DNA from: Lewinellaceae bacterium | Lineage (GTDB): Bacteria; Bacteroidota; Bacteroidia; Chitinophagales; Saprospiraceae | Direction: 5' to 3' | Length of the DNA: 64,000 nt | NCBI GenBank assembly: GCA_020636095.1 | Contig: JACJYN010000003.1 | Span: 186,001 to 250,000, forward strand | Shown here: positions 13,774 through 24,757 of the stretch, in pieces | How the letters are laid out: each line of letters starts with the position of its first letter | Position numbering within the stretch: the stretch's first letter is position 1 | Translations under genes and position numbers: made by a program | Notes under the pieces: model-generated | Databases searched by the model: none | What the model saw: only the letters and a program-made list of their open reading frames with translations | What the model was told of the DNA's origin: nothing

Positions 13774-15330
13774 ATGCTCGTCAAAACCTTTGCCGCCGCC
13801 GTCCACGGCGTAGATGCCCAAAAGATCACCGTTGAAGTCAATGCGGGAGGCTTCGTCGCCCACACCAAGCAATTTTATCATCTGGTCGGCCTGCCGGACA
13901 ATGCCGTCAAGGAAGGATTCCAGCGCATTGAGGCCGCCATTCAGAATATCGGCTTCCGCATGTTGAGGGTGAAGACCGTAGTCAACCTGGCGCCCGCCGA
14001 TATCCGCAAAGAGGGTTCTGCCTACGACCTGCCCATCGCCATGGCCGTCATGGCGGCCACTGACCAGATCGATGGTGAAGAACTGGACCAGTACATCATG
14101 ATGGGCGAGCTGTCTCTCGACGGCAGCCTGCGGCCGATCAAGGGCGCCCTGCCCATCGCTATCATGGCCCGAAAGGAAGGGTATAAGGGCTTCATCCTGC
14201 CCAAACAGAACGCCCGGGAAGCCGCCATCGTCGACGGCCTGGATGTCTTCGGCGTCAGCAGCCTGCGGGAAGCGGTGGACTTCCTCAGCGGCAACCTCAA
14301 GATCGAACCCAAGATGGTACTTACCCGGGATGAATTTTTTGAAACCCAGAACGTCTATGACGTCGACTTTTCCGATGTAAAAGGCCAGCAGAACATCAAA
14401 CGGGCGCTGGAGATCGCCGCGGCCGGGGGGCACAACGTCATCCTCATCGGCCCGCCCGGAGCGGGCAAAACCATGCTGGCCCGCCGCCTGCCCACCATCC
14501 TGCCACCCCTCAACCTGCACGAAGCACTGGAAACGACCAAAATACACTCGGTGGCGGGCATCCTGCCGCCCGAATCCGCTCTGGTGGGCACCCGTCCGTT
14601 CCGGTCGCCCCACCACACCATCAGCGATGTGGCCCTGGTTGGCGGCGGCTCCAACCCCAACCCGGGAGAGATTTCCCTGGCCCACAACGGCGTGCTCTTT
14701 CTCGATGAACTGCCCGAGTTCAAACGCTCCGCCCTGGAAGTGCTGCGCCAGCCAATGGAAGAACGCCGGGTGACCATCTCCCGCGCGAAAATCTCGGTGG
14801 ACTACCCCGCCGGCTTCATGCTCATCGCCTCTATGAACCCCTGCCCCTGCGGCTACTACAACCACCCCGACAAAGACTGCGTCTGCGCGCCCGGCCAGAT
14901 CAAACACTACCTCAACAAAATTTCCGGGCCTCTGCTCGACCGCATCGACCTGCACGTGGAGGTCACCCCTGTCTCCTACGAGCGGCTAACCGGCAACGAA
15001 ATGCCCTCCGAAACCAGTGCCGACATCGCCGCCCGCGTGGCCCGCGCCCGCGAAATGCAGGAGGCCCGCTTTAAGGACAACCGCAATATTTACTACAATG
15101 CCCAGATGCCGAGCCGCATGGTCAGAGAGGTGTGCCCGATCAACCCCGCCGGGCTGCTGCTGGTGAAGAAGGCCATGGAGAAGTTGCAACTTTCGGCGCG
15201 GGCGTATGACCGGATACTAAAGGTGGCGCGGACGGCGGCGGATTTGGGGGGGAGTGAGAGTATTCGGATTGAGGATTTGGCGGAGGCGATTCATTTTAGG
15301 TCGTTGGATAGGGAAAGTTGGGCGGGCTAG
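13774..15330 (+). CDS. YifB/ComM-family Mg-chelatase-like AAA+ ATPase
   Basis: 518 residues, full length for YifB. It has an N-terminal Lon-protease-like S5 domain, then the chelatase AAA+ core with Walker A GPPGAGKTMLARRLP (about residue 225), Walker B GVLFLDELPEF, the sensor segment IASMNPCPCGYY, and the C-terminal Mg_chelatase_C helices ending FRSLDRESW. The ComM branch acts as a hexameric helicase promoting branch migration in natural transformation; whether this host is competent is not shown. It is a single gene; a repeat starts immediately at its stop codon. Confidence 0.92.
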   Translation: MLVKTFAAAVHGVDAQKITVEVNAGGFVAHTKQFYHLVGLPDNAVKEGFQRIEAAIQNIGFRMLRVKTVVNLAPADIRKEGSAYDLPIAMAVMAATDQIDGEELDQYIMMGELSLDGSLRPIKGALPIAIMARKEGYKGFILPKQNAREAAIVDGLDVFGVSSLREAVDFLSGNLKIEPKMVLTRDEFFETQNVYDVDFSDVKGQQNIKRALEIAAAGGHNVILIGPPGAGKTMLARRLPTILPPLNLHEALETTKIHSVAGILPPESALVGTRPFRSPHHTISDVALVGGGSNPNPGEISLAHNGVLFLDELPEFKRSALEVLRQPMEERRVTISRAKISVDYPAGFMLIASMNPCPCGYYNHPDKDCVCAPGQIKHYLNKISGPLLDRIDLHVEVTPVSYERLTGNEMPSETSADIAARVARAREMQEARFKDNRNIYYNAQMPSRMVREVCPINPAGLLLVKKAMEKLQLSARAYDRILKVARTAADLGGSESIRIEDLAEAIHFRSLDRESWAG

Positions 15331-15431
15331 GATTGGTAAGCCCGCAACGCAGTGTAGGGATTGCTAAGCCTGCTTGGCAGTTAAGGAAATTCATCTGGAA
15401 AACAAAGAAAGCTTACCAATCCCTGCGGGCT
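15331..15431. repeat. Intergenic inverted repeat directly after yifB
   Basis: GATTGGTAAGC (15331-15341) is repeated inverted at 15411-15421, and CCCGCA/TGCGGG sits beside each arm. The internal GCAACGCAGTGTAG also occurs in the element at 15539. No coding sequence is seen between yifB and cysS. Confidence 0.6.
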
Positions 15432-15538
15432 TAATAATCTGGCACTATCTCAACAAGATTTCGGGCACATGCCATTGTCCGGCGAAGTCCCGTACTGATC
15501 GTGATTCAGTTGCCCCGCCCGGCTAGTCGTGAACACTA

Positions 15539-15702
15539 AGAGCTTGTTGGGGATTTGTTTTTGGTGATGAAACCAGTCAATTTTTTGCTTAAACAAGGCG
15601 CAGGTTCGGGATCGTAGCAGGGCTACGAAACTCGGTTCTGCAACGCAGTGTAAGCGAAAAAGTGGCGATTTCAGCCCAAAGGATAAATTCCCAACAAGCT
15701 CT
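15539..15702. mobile_element. MITE-like element with about 20-bp terminal inverted repeats
   Basis: A 164-bp segment bounded by AGAGCTTGTTGGG and its exact complement; extending each end to about 22 bases leaves three mismatches. The core (ACAAGGCGC, CGTAGC..GCTACG, GCAACGCAGT, AGCG) matches the core of the element at 46661 in order and spacing, although the ends differ. It encodes nothing. No clear target duplication could be assigned. Confidence 0.65.
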
Positions 15703-15805
15703 AATGAAGGCAACCTATGAACTAAAATAATCCATATCGCGTATATACTTCAAATCCGGGCAATAGAAATAGGCGTCCGGAACCAGTTTTTTCCCATAAA
15801 GCTCT

Positions 15806-15813
15806 TATTTTTG
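15806..15813 (+). promoter_or_regulatory. Candidate -7 element for cysS
   Basis: TATTTTTG fits TAnnTTTG and lies 22 bases before the cysS ATG. A good TTG at the -33 position is lacking, so this is tentative. Confidence 0.35.
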
Positions 15814-15835
15814 CGGCTTCAAAATAACCACCCGA

Positions 15836-17359
<1,524 letters not shown>

Positions 17360-17469
17360 GAGGGTTGAATGGTTAGATTGTTGCCGGGGTGGAGCGGTTG
17401 AATGGTTTTACTATTATTGGATAGGTAGATGAAAAATGAAAATCCGTATTTTGTAGAAAAGATTAAGAT

Positions 17470-17789
17470 ATGACAAAAGAGGGGTTGATAAACCGGACAA
17501 TTGAAACATTAGAAAAACTTCCTGAAGATAAAATCCATGAAATTGCAGACTTTGCTGATTTTATACTCAAAAAATATGAAGAACAAATTCTTCAAATTGG
17601 CAAGATCCAACAGATTTGCTATTGCAACCAAATGCAGCGAATGGCCTTAGAGCATGTTTGGTAAGGGTTGGAAAGATTGCCACTATAGATAAAACATTAG
17701 TGATAGGGAAACTGGGAAATATCGAAGCGAAAGACAAGAAGAAATTAGATAATAAGCTGATTGAAATATTCGATATAAAAACGAAATGA
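17470..17789 (+). pseudogene. Collapsed toxin-antitoxin locus: antitoxin start fused out of frame to PemK/MazF toxin end
   Basis: Frame 1 from ATG 17470 reads the start of a DUF2281-like antitoxin (LINRTIETLEKLPEDKIHEI, then ADFADFILKKYEEQIL) and then runs into unrelated residues. In another frame, from 17598 to the TGA at 17787, the DNA reads the last 63 residues of a PemK/MazF toxin: WQDPTDLLLQPNAANGL, then LVRVGKIATIDKTLVIGKLG and a final helix. The antitoxin end and toxin start are deleted and the frames do not match. Neither product should be functional. Confidence 0.75.
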
Positions 17790-17795
17790 GGGGAG

Positions 17796-17825
17796 TGTTC
17801 GCAATTCGGTGTTCGCAATTCGCAA
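17796..17825 (-). repeat. Heptamer repeats (CGAATTG/CGAACAC type)
   Basis: Read on the minus strand: CGAATTG, CGAACAC, CGAATTG, CGAACAC in phase. It belongs to the heptamer family seen at 13401, 24687 and 33831. Nothing else was seen up to 17974. Confidence 0.6.
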
Positions 17826-17974
17826 ATCACTGAAAATCAAGAAGCGTTTTTTAAAAGACACAGAAAATTGAACTATCCCGAAATGAGTTGAAAACGCCAG
17901 CCCATAACACAACTCTTAGCAATATAACCATTTAACCATACAGCAGTTCCCTAAACCCGCCAGCCCTTCTCTTC

Positions 17975-18595
17975 TTACTTCACCCCCTGCACATCCGGCA
18001 GATCATACGAGATGTCCATATCCTGTAATACGGCGTCGAGGATGGAGTCCTGGCCTTCGTGGTAGCCCTCCTTGAGGTCGTGCCCGAAAAGAGAGCCCAT
18101 GGTGCCCCAATAGGTGGCCGTCAGCCCGTTGCGCAGGTCTTTGATCAGGAAGTAGACCGGCGTATCCAGCTCCCGTTCGATCATTTTGATGAGGATCATG
18201 CCCTGGGTTTTGGTCAGGTGCTTCAAGGGGTCGGTAAATTGTTCCTTCAGGTCTTTATGGAGAGTCTTGATGTATTTTCTCCGCTGTTTTTCCTTCATGG
18301 TCTGGGTAGAATATTCCACTTCCCGGAAAATCTTAACCGCCTCCACGGCGTAGGGATACACCTTGGCTGCATAACGGCGGTAGCGGCGGTAGCGCAAGTA
18401 ATCCTCCCGGCTCTTGAACTCCCGCATGGTGGAGATGGATACATCGTCCAACGTGGCTACGATCAGCGTGTCCCCGCAATCATCGACGATGTAGGGATAT
18501 TGTTGGCCGGCAATGCTGACCGTCTCTTTCGACTGGCCATGGGCCAAACTGGAAAAGCCGAGGGCCGTTATACACAACAGCAAAATATGTTTCAT
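17975..18595 (-). CDS. DUF4294 family exported protein
   Basis: About 206 residues from the ATG at 18595 (the frame is open to 18670, but MKHILLLCITALGFSSLAHG is a clean signal peptide). The mature part contains the family features VDDCGDTLIVATLDDVSI, SREDYLRYRRYRRYAAKVYP and LTKTQGMILIKMIERELDTP. DUF4294 proteins are widespread in Bacteroidota and of unknown function; periplasmic location follows from the signal. The transcript is a single gene upstream of nothing obvious, with a hairpin between it and the amidohydrolase genes. Confidence 0.85.
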   Translation of the reverse strand: MKHILLLCITALGFSSLAHGQSKETVSIAGQQYPYIVDDCGDTLIVATLDDVSISTMREFKSREDYLRYRRYRRYAAKVYPYAVEAVKIFREVEYSTQTMKEKQRRKYIKTLHKDLKEQFTDPLKHLTKTQGMILIKMIERELDTPVYFLIKDLRNGLTATYWGTMGSLFGHDLKEGYHEGQDSILDAVLQDMDISYDLPDVQGVK

Positions 18596-18746
18596 ATCAG
18601 TAACTTTATCTATTCTAAAAATGGATTCAAATGGCCAATAGTTGCAAGCAGGCTTGACAAGTTTTTCCAAATGATGGCTTTACCGGAAACTTATCAAATC
18701 TTTTCATCGCAATAATAAAGACGTAGCGCCAACGGTTTTGTAACGC

Positions 18747-18780
18747 AAGAGGCGAAAGCACCATTGCACTTTCGCCTCTT
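18747..18780 (-). terminator. Terminator-like hairpin after the amidohydrolase operon
   Basis: AAGAGGCGAAAG and its exact complement CTTTCGCCTCTT with a 10-base loop, 30 bases past the end of the amidohydrolase gene on the minus strand. There is no long T-tract. Confidence 0.55.
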
Positions 18781-18809
18781 ACTGCTGAAATTTAGCAAAA
18801 CATTAACGG

Positions 18810-20093
18810 CTACTCCTCATATTTGGCTTTAAATTTCCGATAGAGGGCCTTTTGTTGGTTGTCCAGGTTGACTTCCCGTCCCTGAATAAAGGCCATTTCC
18901 ACCTTGCTGCTCCGCACGTCGAGCAAGTCGCCTTCACAGATGATCAGATTGGCGTCCTTACCGGCTTCCAAAGAGCCGGTGCGGTTATCTATCCCCAGTA
19001 TCCTGGCGGTGTTGGACGTCAGTGCCGCCACGGCATCCTCGTAGCTCAGGCCATAAGGTACGGCCTGCCCCGCCTGGAACGCCAGGTTGCGCTGTTGCCA
19101 GTACCCGTCAGAGCTGAAACAGAAAAGCACGCCGGCTTCCTGCAACTGTGCCGGCGTTTTAAACGGCTGGTCCACATCGGAATCGACGCGGGCAGGCAGG
19201 TTTTGAGTTTCCCGGAGGATAACCGGCACACTGTTTTCTTTCAACAGTTCCGCCACCATCCAGGCATCTCTGCCGTCTACGATTACTATGGACAGCCCCA
19301 TCTCTTTCGCGAATTGCACGGCGTGAACGATCTGTTTGGACTCCTGCGCTTCGATGTAGAGCCGGCGTTCACCGTTAAATAGCGGCTTCATGGCTTCAAA
19401 GCGCAGGTTGGAGCGGACAGGCTCCGGACGATGAGCGTAGGCCTGCGCTTCTGTAAAGAATGTGCGCAGTTCCTCTACCTGCTTAGTATAGTCTTCATTC
19501 TTGCTGAAACTTTGCTCCCGCCAGCTGTAAGAAAACAGGCCGGGCCAGTTCAGGAAAATACCCTCGTCGGTGCTGTAGGCGGCATCTTCCCAGTTCCAGG
19601 CGTCGAGCTGTACAACGCTCGACATACCGGGTACGCGCCCGCCCTGCGGCGCCACCTGTGCCAGCAGGACGCCCTGCGACCGGACCGTCGGAATAACCGG
19701 GGAGTCGGTATTGTAGGCAATGATGCTGCGCACATTGGGGTTGATACTGCCCACCTCGTTGTAATCCCGGGTGGCGCGCACTGCACCAATATCGACCAGG
19801 CCGAGGTTGGTGGCGGGAGCGATCAGCCCGGGGTAGATTTGCTTTCCGGTAGCGTCGATTCGGCGGAAGCCGGTAAAATCACGGCGGGTAAGCAGGCCCG
19901 ATCCGCCTGCAAAAGTGATCCTGCCTTCTTCCAATATCAGGACGCTGTTCTCAATAACCTGCCCGTTGCCAATATGGGCGGCGCCTCCACTGATGATGAC
20001 TGGCTGCTGCTGTGCTGGCGCGGGCGCCTGGGCACAGAGCGTGCTGCCCGATAGGGCGAAGCTGAAAAGATATAGAAGGGTTGATAGTTTCAT
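18810..20093 (-). CDS. Exported amidohydrolase-fold protein lacking metal ligands
   Basis: 427 residues with signal peptide (LLYLFSFALSGSTLCAQ). It keeps the outer frame of an imidazolonepropionase-like amidohydrolase: the beta-sandwich start VLILEEGRITFAGG, the KQIYPGLIAP turn, and the C-terminal RILGIDNRTGSLEAGKDANL. However, the HxH metal pair expected right after PGLI is replaced by ATN. A C-terminal SSDGYW keeps one aspartate. It probably does not bind the usual binuclear metal centre. It is the second gene of a pair, 28 bases after the 992-residue paralogue, and may act as its partner in the periplasm. Confidence 0.75.
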   Translation of the reverse strand: MKLSTLLYLFSFALSGSTLCAQAPAPAQQQPVIISGGAAHIGNGQVIENSVLILEEGRITFAGGSGLLTRRDFTGFRRIDATGKQIYPGLIAPATNLGLVDIGAVRATRDYNEVGSINPNVRSIIAYNTDSPVIPTVRSQGVLLAQVAPQGGRVPGMSSVVQLDAWNWEDAAYSTDEGIFLNWPGLFSYSWREQSFSKNEDYTKQVEELRTFFTEAQAYAHRPEPVRSNLRFEAMKPLFNGERRLYIEAQESKQIVHAVQFAKEMGLSIVIVDGRDAWMVAELLKENSVPVILRETQNLPARVDSDVDQPFKTPAQLQEAGVLFCFSSDGYWQQRNLAFQAGQAVPYGLSYEDAVAALTSNTARILGIDNRTGSLEAGKDANLIICEGDLLDVRSSKVEMAFIQGREVNLDNQQKALYRKFKAKYEE

Positions 20094-20121
20094 CTCGTAA
20101 GGTTAATTTTTATCAAGTTTA

Positions 20122-23100
20122 TTACTTCGCCTCATCCTCATTATCATCACAGTGGTACTGTTCATATTGTTGTGTACCAGTGGCTGGTTTCGTTTTTTCA
20201 CCTTTCTCCTTCCCGGCCAGCATCTTCTGGACGAGCCGCTGGCGTTCGGCGGCGATGGCTTCCCGTTTTTTCTGATCTTCTTCCCGGCTGAAGAAGAGGA
20301 TACCATCTACAAAAGTCTTTTCCGCCATAGCATACATAGACAGGGGGTGATCCGACCAAATCACCAGGTCGGCATCCTTACCTACCTTGATGCTCCCGAC
20401 GCGGTTGTCGATGTGCAGCAGTTTGGCGGGGTTGAGGGTGACAAACTTTAGGGCGTCTTCCTCTGAGACATCGCCGAAAAGCACAGCTTTGGCGGCCTCC
20501 TGATTGAGGCGGCGCGCCATCTCGGCATCATCTGAATTGAAGGCTACGGTGACGCCCTGCTCGTGCATGAGCGCGCCATTGTAGGGGATAGCTTCCATGA
20601 CTTCGTACTTGTAAGCCCACCAGTCGGAAAAGCTAGAGCCGCCGGCGCCGTGGGCGGCCATTTTGTCCGCCACCTTATAGCCTTCCAGGATGTGGGTGAA
20701 GGTATTGACCCGGAAGCCGAACTGCTCGGCCACCTTCATCAGCATGTTGATCTCGCTCTGCCGGTAGGAGTGGCAGGTGATGAAGCGCCTGCGCTCTAGT
20801 ATTTCCAGCAGGGCTTCCATCTCCAGGTCTTTGCGGTAGGGTTGGCCGGATTCTTTTAGTTTACCGTACTGCCGGGCTCGGGTGAAGTGGTCGACGTACA
20901 CCTGCTCTACGCCCATGCGGGTCTGAGGAAAGCGAATGGTATTGTCGTCCCCCCAGTTAGACTGCTTGACGTTTTCCCCCAGGGCAAACTTAATGAAGCC
21001 ATCGGCGCCTTCAAATTTCATTTCTTCGGGCGCATAGCCCCACCGCAACTTGATGAGGGCCGACTGCCCGCCAATGGGGTTGGCCGAGCCGTGCAGGAGT
21101 TGCGAAGTGGTCACCCCACCCGATAGCTGCCGGTAGATGTTGATGTCCTCAGAATTGACCACATCTCCGATGCGGACTTCCGCCGAACTGGCCTGCGACC
21201 CTTCGTTGACGCTGCGGCTGACGGCAATGTGAGAGTGTTCATCGATAATACCGGGAGTCAGGTGCTTACCGGTGGCGTCGATGACCGTTACTCCGCGGAC
21301 GGTCAGCCCGGCGCCCACCTGAGCAATCTTTCCATCCTGTACCAGGACATCCGTATTTTGCAGGATGCCAGCCGCTTCGTTGGTCCATACCGTGGCATTT
21401 TTTATGAGCACGGTTTCCGCCCCGGGGCGCTCCGTCCATCCATAGGCGGTAAAGGGGTAGATAACCGGGCCGAGTTCCGGCTGTTCCTCCTCGTCTTCCT
21501 CTTTCTCCTCGTCTTCCTGGCTGGCTTCACCGGTATAAGCCGCCGACCAGGCCACCCACTGCCCGTTTTCGTCCTGTCCCTTTCCCGACCATTCACCTCC
21601 TTTTACCAAACCGGAAAGGCGAACTTTGTTTCCGTCTTTTTCAGGTGAGAAGGAAAGCGTAACCAGCGCCGCTTCCCGGCTATACTCAACTTTGATGGTG
21701 GCAGTGTCTACTCCCTGAATCTCCATTTTCGGTTTGGCGGCCTCCTTGCTCAGCGTGAGTTGATAACTGGTGTCTCCTACTTTTAGCTCATAAAGCCCAA
21801 GTACATAGTTTTCATCTAATGCTTCATGGACATAGGCTTTCCCCTTGATCCAGGTGTGCAGTATGCGGCTGTCTTTGTCAAAAACACGCCTATCTGTAAT
21901 GAAAAAATTGGCCCACTTCCCGGCTTCCAGGCTGCCCAACTGCTCCCCGGCGCCCATCAGCCGGGCGGGCGTATCAGTCAGGGCCTTGAGCGCTGCTTCC
22001 TCGGACAGGCCGTATAAGACCGCTTTACGGAGGTTGCTCCAAAAATCTTTTTTGTCTTCCAACCCTTCTGCGGTAAGAGCGATTTCGATACCGGCGGCGG
22101 CCAGCCGGCCCGGGTTGGCCGGCGCCATTTCCCAGTGCTTCATCTGTTCCAGATTGACCTGTAGGGCGTCGTATGGGTCCTCAACATCGTAAGCTACCGG
22201 AAAATTGAGGGGGACAATAAAGGCGGAACCGGTGGCCTTCATGGCTTCCAGCCGCTGGTACTCGTCGCCTTCGCCTTTGATAATATAGGTTTTTCCAAAT
22301 TCCCTGCCCAGCCGGGCGGCTCTGAGCGCCTCCAGGCGGCCGCCCACTTCAAACACCTGAGGAACACCCTGAATGGCATTCCAGGCTTCCAGTGAGAGAT
22401 TGACTTCCTCATCCTGGCTGTTGTACCACTGTCCGTCGTAATAAGTCTGCCTCAACAAGGCAATAATACCCATCAGGGAATTCGGATAACTCTGGGTAGA
22501 AGTCCCTTTGCGAAAAGAAAGATGATGGGCTGCCACCTCCCTGGCGATCATTTCATGAGGACGCTCATCGCCGAGCCCCACCAGCGTGGAGGTGCCGCGG
22601 GAGATACCGTCCATCCGATGAGTGGCAACCATAGCGAAACCCTGCTGCCGGTATTCTTTAGCCGCCTCTTCCTCCGGAGCAAAATGCTCATGGGCCCGAA
22701 ACTCGGGCCTCAGCGCCTCATTCCAGGCGTAGGCGCCTTCCTTATTGGATAACATCTGAGGTTGTTGCTCCGGCGCTTTACCTTCTGCTTTGGGTTCTGG
22801 CATACCGTAGCTGGCATACAGGTCGATCAATGCCGGGTATATGATCTTTCCCTTCAGTTTGACCTCCACGGCGCCTTCCGGGACCGGGCCGCCCGGTATT
22901 ACACTAACCACCTTTCCTTCGCGGATGAGCAACGTGGCGTTGTCCACCTTTTGACGGTAAGTGGTGTATACTGTGCCCCCCGTCAGGGCATAATAGCGTT
23001 CCCGATGGTCTTCCACTCCATTAAAGGGAAAGGTTTCCTGAGCATAGGCTCTGCCGCCCAGCACCATCAGGAGACACATAATGGGGAGTAATTTTTTCAT
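20122..23100 (-). CDS. Exported tandem amidohydrolase (two domains, one with intact metal site)
   Basis: 992 residues with signal peptide (LLPIMCLLMVLGGRAYA). The N-terminal domain (to about 420) has the fold frame (KGKIIYPALIDLYASYG, then LEAGKWANFFITD) but no HxH. A beta-rich acidic linker (EEKEEDEEEQ) leads to a second domain with TPGIIDEHSHIAV (the HxH pair), ITCHSYR, NTFTHILEG and VAFNSDDAEMARRL, a full amidohydrolase centre. The C-terminal tail is charged and low-complexity. Substrate unknown; related proteins are annotated as imidazolonepropionase-like or dipeptidase-like. It is transcribed before the 18810 gene. Confidence 0.85.
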   Translation of the reverse strand: MKKLLPIMCLLMVLGGRAYAQETFPFNGVEDHRERYYALTGGTVYTTYRQKVDNATLLIREGKVVSVIPGGPVPEGAVEVKLKGKIIYPALIDLYASYGMPEPKAEGKAPEQQPQMLSNKEGAYAWNEALRPEFRAHEHFAPEEEAAKEYRQQGFAMVATHRMDGISRGTSTLVGLGDERPHEMIAREVAAHHLSFRKGTSTQSYPNSLMGIIALLRQTYYDGQWYNSQDEEVNLSLEAWNAIQGVPQVFEVGGRLEALRAARLGREFGKTYIIKGEGDEYQRLEAMKATGSAFIVPLNFPVAYDVEDPYDALQVNLEQMKHWEMAPANPGRLAAAGIEIALTAEGLEDKKDFWSNLRKAVLYGLSEEAALKALTDTPARLMGAGEQLGSLEAGKWANFFITDRRVFDKDSRILHTWIKGKAYVHEALDENYVLGLYELKVGDTSYQLTLSKEAAKPKMEIQGVDTATIKVEYSREAALVTLSFSPEKDGNKVRLSGLVKGGEWSGKGQDENGQWVAWSAAYTGEASQEDEEKEEDEEEQPELGPVIYPFTAYGWTERPGAETVLIKNATVWTNEAAGILQNTDVLVQDGKIAQVGAGLTVRGVTVIDATGKHLTPGIIDEHSHIAVSRSVNEGSQASSAEVRIGDVVNSEDINIYRQLSGGVTTSQLLHGSANPIGGQSALIKLRWGYAPEEMKFEGADGFIKFALGENVKQSNWGDDNTIRFPQTRMGVEQVYVDHFTRARQYGKLKESGQPYRKDLEMEALLEILERRRFITCHSYRQSEINMLMKVAEQFGFRVNTFTHILEGYKVADKMAAHGAGGSSFSDWWAYKYEVMEAIPYNGALMHEQGVTVAFNSDDAEMARRLNQEAAKAVLFGDVSEEDALKFVTLNPAKLLHIDNRVGSIKVGKDADLVIWSDHPLSMYAMAEKTFVDGILFFSREEDQKKREAIAAERQRLVQKMLAGKEKGEKTKPATGTQQYEQYHCDDNEDEAK

Positions 23101-23215
23101 ACGGTCCTTAAACTGTTTGGTGAATAGAAAGTATAAATACGATATAATGGACTATTGTTGAATATATCTAAGAAAGGATAAATAAAATTATCTTTGAAGG
23201 AATACCGAAAAGCAA

Positions 23216-24382
23216 ATGGAAAAAAAGAATGAAATTACCGGCCAGTTTGTAGAGCGGATGCAGCGAAGCATCGAAAGTGGCAGTTTTATCAAGCTGACGC
23301 TCAGCAAGCCGGGAGGAAAAGACAAGGATTTCAAAAACGTATACGCCCGGCTCATCGATCTGAAAGGAGAGGAGGTGCTTTCTTTTACCCTTCATTACAC
23401 CACGCGGGACGAAGTGAAAAATCACCCCATCGCTGAAGCCCTGGCCATGGTAGGGCTTTGGCTGGGAGCAGACTTCCTCAATGGGGACCTGTTTACCCTG
23501 GAAGAGGATGTATCCATTCAGTTCAGCAAAAAGCGCAAAGCCCGCCTGTTTTCCCGGGCGGCCAGCCTCCGGGAACAACCCTCCAAAAAGCACAACCGTC
23601 AGAAACAATATCTCATAGAGCCTGAGAATAATCCCTATCTATACGCCATGGGCATTGCCAGCGCCCAGGGCAAGATACTGGCAGCCGGCCAGGCTAAATA
23701 CCGGCAGATTAACAAATACATCGAGATCATCGACAGCCTCCTGCAGCAACATCCGTTGCGTAAGAATCCACATATTGTCGATATGGGCTCGGGCAAGGGC
23801 TACCTCACCTTTGCGTTGTACGACCACCTGGCCAACGGATTGGGCCTGTTGCCTACGATTACAGGCATTGAATTGCGTCAAAAACTGGTAGACTTTTGTA
23901 ACGAACTAGCCAAAGAAGCTGGGTACAGCGAGTTGTCCTTCCTGGCCAAAGACATCCACGACTTTCAGCCGGAACGCATCGATATGCTCATCGCTCTGCA
24001 TGCCTGCGACATTGCCACCGATATTGCCATCGCCAAAGGTGTTCAATCCGGAGCAGAGATTATTATCGTAGCGCCCTGCTGCCACAAGCAGGTCAGAAAA
24101 CAAATGGCATGCCATACGGGCATGCAGGCCATCCTGCGCCACGGTATTCTCGAAGAGCGACAGGCGGAACTGATTACCGACGGCATCCGCTCATTGCTGA
24201 TGGAGGCCAATGGCTACCAAACCAAAGTATTCGAATTCATTTCCACTGAGCATACGGCGAAGAACCTGATGATCGTGGGTACGAAAGGCAAAAAGAATGA
24301 GGAGGCTGTAGAGCAGGTGGAGACGATCAAGAAGGATTATGGAATTGAATACCATTATCTGGAGCGGTTACTTCAGGGATAG
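23216..24382 (+). CDS. Class I SAM-dependent methyltransferase, Methyltransf_32-like
   Basis: 388 residues. A preliminary domain (residues 1-150, basic, possibly nucleic-acid binding: KKRKARLFSRAASLREQPSK) is followed by a Rossmann methyltransferase with motif I HIVDMGSGKGYLTFAL, the acidic loop TGIELRQKLVD, and motif IV-like MLIALHACDIATD, then IIIVAPCCHKQVR. This combination matches the Methyltransf_32 family, thought to modify RNA; the target is not evident. It is monocistronic and divergent from the amidohydrolase operon. Confidence 0.8.
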   Translation: MEKKNEITGQFVERMQRSIESGSFIKLTLSKPGGKDKDFKNVYARLIDLKGEEVLSFTLHYTTRDEVKNHPIAEALAMVGLWLGADFLNGDLFTLEEDVSIQFSKKRKARLFSRAASLREQPSKKHNRQKQYLIEPENNPYLYAMGIASAQGKILAAGQAKYRQINKYIEIIDSLLQQHPLRKNPHIVDMGSGKGYLTFALYDHLANGLGLLPTITGIELRQKLVDFCNELAKEAGYSELSFLAKDIHDFQPERIDMLIALHACDIATDIAIAKGVQSGAEIIIVAPCCHKQVRKQMACHTGMQAILRHGILEERQAELITDGIRSLLMEANGYQTKVFEFISTEHTAKNLMIVGTKGKKNEEAVEQVETIKKDYGIEYHYLERLLQG

Positions 24383-24453
24383 TTCAATTTTCTATTTCTA
24401 ACGTAATGTTTGAGCATAAAGTATTGGATTCCAGCTCACTATCCGGACTTTTG

Positions 24454-24565
24454 GCTACCGTTCCAGTGTTGGACGAGTTCGCGGTTCGGTATTCGCTGTT
24501 CGCAACCGCGGCAGGCTGCTTGGGCTTACCTGCTTCTAACCGTGTCCAACGTTAGACGGGTAGCC
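24454..24565. mobile_element. 112-bp MITE, copy 1, with 9-bp target duplication
   Basis: The ends GCTACCGTTCCAGTGTTGGAC and the complement of GTCCAACGTTAGACGGGTAGCC form imperfect terminal inverted repeats (17 of 22). GGACTTTTG flanks both sides (24445-24453 and 24566-24574). A second copy lies at 58567-58678 with 4 differences in 112 bases and a different flanking duplication. Inside are two hairpins (GCGGTT/AACCGC and GCAGG/CCTGC) and heptamer-type sequence. No ORF; mobilised in trans if active. Confidence 0.85.
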
Positions 24566-24686
24566 GGACTTTTGACCAAAATTGTGTACGGTGTACGGAG
24601 CTGGACAGGAACCTGAAAGGGTACGATGTACGATTGGGCTGGCGTCGTACACCGTACACCCTATACATCGTACACTTGCCGGCCAG

Positions 24687-24748
24687 CGAACACCGAACAG
24701 CGAACAGCGAATTCCGAACACCGAACACCGAACACCGAACACCGAACA
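24687..24748. repeat. Nine in-phase heptamers (CGAACAC type)
   Basis: CGAACAC, CGAACAG (twice), CGAATTC, CGAACAC (four times) and a final CGAACA in strict 7-base phase. Immediately upstream (24585-24677) are related CGTACAC/GTGTACG heptamers in both orientations, forming interleaved inverted repeats. The gap 24383-24757 contains only this, the MITE and no gene. Confidence 0.8.
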
Positions 24749-24757
24749 ATTTGCCCC

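Noticed and set aside
24687..24748. CRISPR-like array
   Set aside because: Units are 7 bases long in direct contact with no spacers; it is a tandem heptamer repeat. No cas genes are present.
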